From Deltaproteobacteria bacterium (GTDB lineage: Bacteria > Myxococcota > Polyangia > Polyangiales > B10-G4): a stretch of DNA of 6,124 bases. Positions 4,094 through 6,124 of this stretch are shown here, in pieces. Each line of letters starts with the position of its first letter. The first letter of the stretch is position 1. The stretch covers positions 1 through 6,124 of the forward strand of contig JAFDCW010000304.1 in the NCBI GenBank assembly GCA_019312705.1. Direction: 5' to 3'. The position numbers and the translations under genes are program-made. Under the pieces are notes generated by a model that was not told the DNA's origin, made no database searches, and saw only the letters and a program-made list of their open reading frames with translations.

Positions 4094-6124
4094 TCAGAAA
4101 GCGACGACGTCGCGACCCGGGTTCGGCAGCTCGAGGCTCAACCGCTGCATCGGCAGGTTTTCCTGCCCCCGGTACGCCGCGTAGTGGGTCAGAACCCGCC
4201 GCACGTAGCGGTGGGTCTCGGTGAAGGGAATGCGCTCGAGGAAGGCGTCGAGGGGCATGTCCTCGTAGTGCCCGCGCATCCAACGGCGCACGTTGTGCGG
4301 GCCGCCGTTGTAGCTCGCGATGGCGAGGGGCAGGCGTCCGTCGAAGCGCTCGAGCAGCGAACTGAGGTACCAGGCGGCGAACTCGAGGTTCGTTCGCGGG
4401 TCCAGGAGGTCGTCGGTCGTGAAGTCTCGGCGTCCGACCGCGTCGGCGATGAGGCGTCCGGTCCTCGGCATGATCTGCATCAGCCCCACGGCCCCGGCGA
4501 AGGAGACGATGCGGCGCTGGTAGACGCTCTCTACTCGCATCACCGCGAGGAGGAGGTTCGGGTCGAGACCGTGGCGGCCCGCGATCTCCTGGACGAGGGC
4601 CTCGTAGGCCCGCGGCCTCGCGACGACTCGGCTCCAGCCGCCGAAGCCGACGGCCGTTCCTTCGTCACCGAGGGCCGACGAGATGTCCGCCAGCACCCGG
4701 GCGGAATCGCGGTGCATCTCTTTGCGGGCGCGCTTCGTGGTCCAGTCGACGAATACCCGAGGGCGTTCGACACCGCGGAATACCGCCTCGAGGCCGGTCC
4801 GCCGAAGGGTCCGGCCGCGGGCCGCGCGCCAGGCGAGGAAGACCTCGTGGAGTTCGTCCGCCGCGGCTTCGACGTCGCCGAGGCGCAGGAGTTCGTGGGC
4901 CCGGCCGAGCCATGGATAGGCTTCGCCGTGTTGCTCGACGATCGGGGCGAGGGCCTCGGCGAGGGCGTTGAGGTCCGGGGCCCCGGGGGGCACCGCGTCC
5001 CCGGAGTCGTCACGGCGGCCCTCGGTCGGCTGGCCGTCCCGGACGCTTGGGTCCGGTAGCGCCGCGAGGGCGGCCAGCACCATCGGTTCGCCGTCCTCGG
5101 CCCCCGCGTCGGCGGCGTGGCTGGGTGACTGCAACTCGTTGGGCCCGCAGCGGCAGAGCATCGCCTCCCGTACCGCCCACAGCCGCTGCTCCGAGAGCAT
5201 CGCGTACCAGCGGGTTTCGCTGCGATCGAGCTGGGCTACGCGGAGGAGTTCGACCTCGGCGTCGACGTAGCGGCCGGCCCGTTCGAGGGCCCGGGCGTAG
5301 TGGTAACGGCCGTTCACTCGGAACCGAGGGTGGTCCTTGATCCGCGCCAGGAGGTCGACGAGGTGGGCGTCGTCGGCGATGCCGGAGGCGAGGATCGCCG
5401 CGTCGAAGGCGGTCTGAGGGTGCAGGTTCGAGCGCGCGGCGAGAGCCACGACGGCCCTGTCGGCCTCTTCGCGGAGCCCGGCGCGGGCGGCGATTTCGAT
5501 CATGTTGCGCAGGCGCAAGGTCGGGACGCGGCCCCAGCTCGACCGTCCCTTGAGGCGGGCGATGTTCCGTCGGGCCGACTCTTGCTCACGGCTCGTCGCC
5601 GCCCGGGCCATGTCTGCGGCGCGGCCGGCGGTTTGCTCACGTCGTTCGGCGTCGCCGATCGGCGCGCCGTTGGCGATTGCCGAATATCGACGGGCTTCTT
5701 CCCAGTTGCCCTCGACCCGGGCGATGCGCGCCGCGGCGTAGGCGAGGCGGCCTCCGAGCTCTACCGGGAGGGTTTCCCCCTGGAGCCGCGCCACCTCGGT
5801 TCGGGCCATGGGCATGGGGCCTTGGCGTACCAGGCGCTCGGCTCGGTCGACCTGTTGGAGGAGGGTCAGGCCTCGGACTCGGGTACCGTCCGCCGCGATG
5901 GCCTGCATCCGGGCCCGCGACTCTTCGGCGAGCAAGCTACCGGGGTGCATGAGGTCGATGTCGCGATAGATGCGCACCGCTTCGTTGACGTCGCCGGACT
6001 CTTGCTTCGACACGGCGAGTGCGAAGCGCAGCTCGATGATCGGCGGCAGGCTGGCGTAGCGCCGCATCAGGGCCTGGAGCTCCCGCCCCGCGTCCCGGTG
6101 CCCGAGGGCGATGAGGGCCTCGAC
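4094..6124 (-). CDS. Soluble lytic transglycosylase, Slt70-like (5' end outside window)
   Basis: A periplasmic lytic transglycosylase cleaves the MurNAc-GlcNAc bond of peptidoglycan non-hydrolytically, leaving 1,6-anhydroMurNAc ends. 676 residues are visible; the reading frame is open from 6124, so the start and any signal peptide are missing. Residues below count from the first visible codon. About 1-320 are alpha-helical, TPR-like repeats, as in the ring-shaped U domain of Slt70. A low-complexity, Gly/Pro/Asp-rich linker lies at about 325-385, followed by more helices. The catalytic SLT domain spans about 510-650: MRVES (529-533) with catalytic Glu532, AGAVGLMQIMPRTG (543-556), then SYNGGPHNVRRW (604-615) and IPFTETHRYVRRVL (632-645). 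All hallmark SLT family 1 motifs are present, so it should be active. E. coli Slt70 is about 645 residues, so this protein is longer than usual. It lies upstream of, and probably co-transcribed with, the small lipoprotein gene. An internal Met at 6067 is not the start, because the TPR-like sequence continues through it. Confidence 0.95.
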   Translation of the reverse strand, partial: VEALIALGHRDAGRELQALMRRYASLPPIIELRFALAVSKQESGDVNEAVRIYRDIDLMHPGSLLAEESRARMQAIAADGTRVRGLTLLQQVDRAERLVRQGPMPMARTEVARLQGETLPVELGGRLAYAAARIARVEGNWEEARRYSAIANGAPIGDAERREQTAGRAADMARAATSREQESARRNIARLKGRSSWGRVPTLRLRNMIEIAARAGLREEADRAVVALAARSNLHPQTAFDAAILASGIADDAHLVDLLARIKDHPRFRVNGRYHYARALERAGRYVDAEVELLRVAQLDRSETRWYAMLSEQRLWAVREAMLCRCGPNELQSPSHAADAGAEDGEPMVLAALAALPDPSVRDGQPTEGRRDDSGDAVPPGAPDLNALAEALAPIVEQHGEAYPWLGRAHELLRLGDVEAAADELHEVFLAWRAARGRTLRRTGLEAVFRGVERPRVFVDWTTKRARKEMHRDSARVLADISSALGDEGTAVGFGGWSRVVARPRAYEALVQEIAGRHGLDPNLLLAVMRVESVYQRRIVSFAGAVGLMQIMPRTGRLIADAVGRRDFTTDDLLDPRTNLEFAAWYLSSLLERFDGRLPLAIASYNGGPHNVRRWMRGHYEDMPLDAFLERIPFTETHRYVRRVLTHYAAYRGQENLPMQRLSLELPNPGRDVVAF

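Noticed and set aside
4975..4986. Perfect 12-bp palindrome CCGGGGCCCCGG
   Set aside because: It lies within the G+C-rich linker-coding part of the transglycosylase gene, where such runs are expected by chance, and nothing around it suggests a binding or recombination site.
3959..5059. Plus-strand open frame of 366 codons opposite the transglycosylase gene
   Set aside because: The minus strand here encodes the catalytic SLT domain with its conserved residues; the plus frame has no recognisable features.
1..6124. CRISPR array, tRNA or rRNA genes, insertion sequences, phage or defence modules
   Set aside because: I saw no regularly spaced repeats, cloverleaf-like sequence, transposase, integrase or terminal inverted repeats; nearly every base belongs to one of five ordinary coding sequences with uniform high-G+C composition.

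Overview
This is a high-G+C window (roughly two thirds G+C by eye) packed with five protein-coding genes. It has almost no intergenic space and no RNA genes, mobile elements, CRISPR arrays or long repeats that I can see. It looks like the chromosome of a Gram-negative bacterium, because it encodes a lipoprotein, an exported rhodanese and a periplasmic-type lytic transglycosylase. The gene content and base composition would fit a myxobacterium-like or other 'deltaproteobacterial' lineage. That placement is an inference, and no marker gene here settles it.

Layout: positions 1-1481 (minus strand, 3' end outside the window) encode quinolinate synthase NadA of the long, plastid-like type, the iron-sulfur enzyme of de novo NAD synthesis. 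An 84-bp divergent intergenic region (1482-1565) separates it from a rightward pair. The first of the pair is a secreted single-domain rhodanese (1566-2117). The second, 16 bp later, is a DUF2236/MpaB-type haem oxygenase-like protein (2134-3393). This pair converges on a leftward pair, and the two stop codons sit inside one 17-nt perfect inverted repeat (3390-3406). In the leftward pair the upstream gene is a large Slt70-like soluble lytic transglycosylase (4094-6124, 5' end outside the window). It is followed by a small putative lipoprotein with two membrane segments (3403-4056).

Functionally there are three units: cofactor synthesis (NadA), an uncharacterised sulfurtransferase/haem-oxygenase pair, and a cell-wall remodelling pair (transglycosylase plus membrane-anchored lipoprotein). 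I see no sequence evidence that the three units form one system. The most notable points are the plastid-like NadA outside a plant, the lack of Shine-Dalgarno sequences at several starts with possible leaderless transcription, the shared palindrome at the convergent stops, and the odd topology of the small lipoprotein. I did not find a convincing undescribed multi-gene system here.
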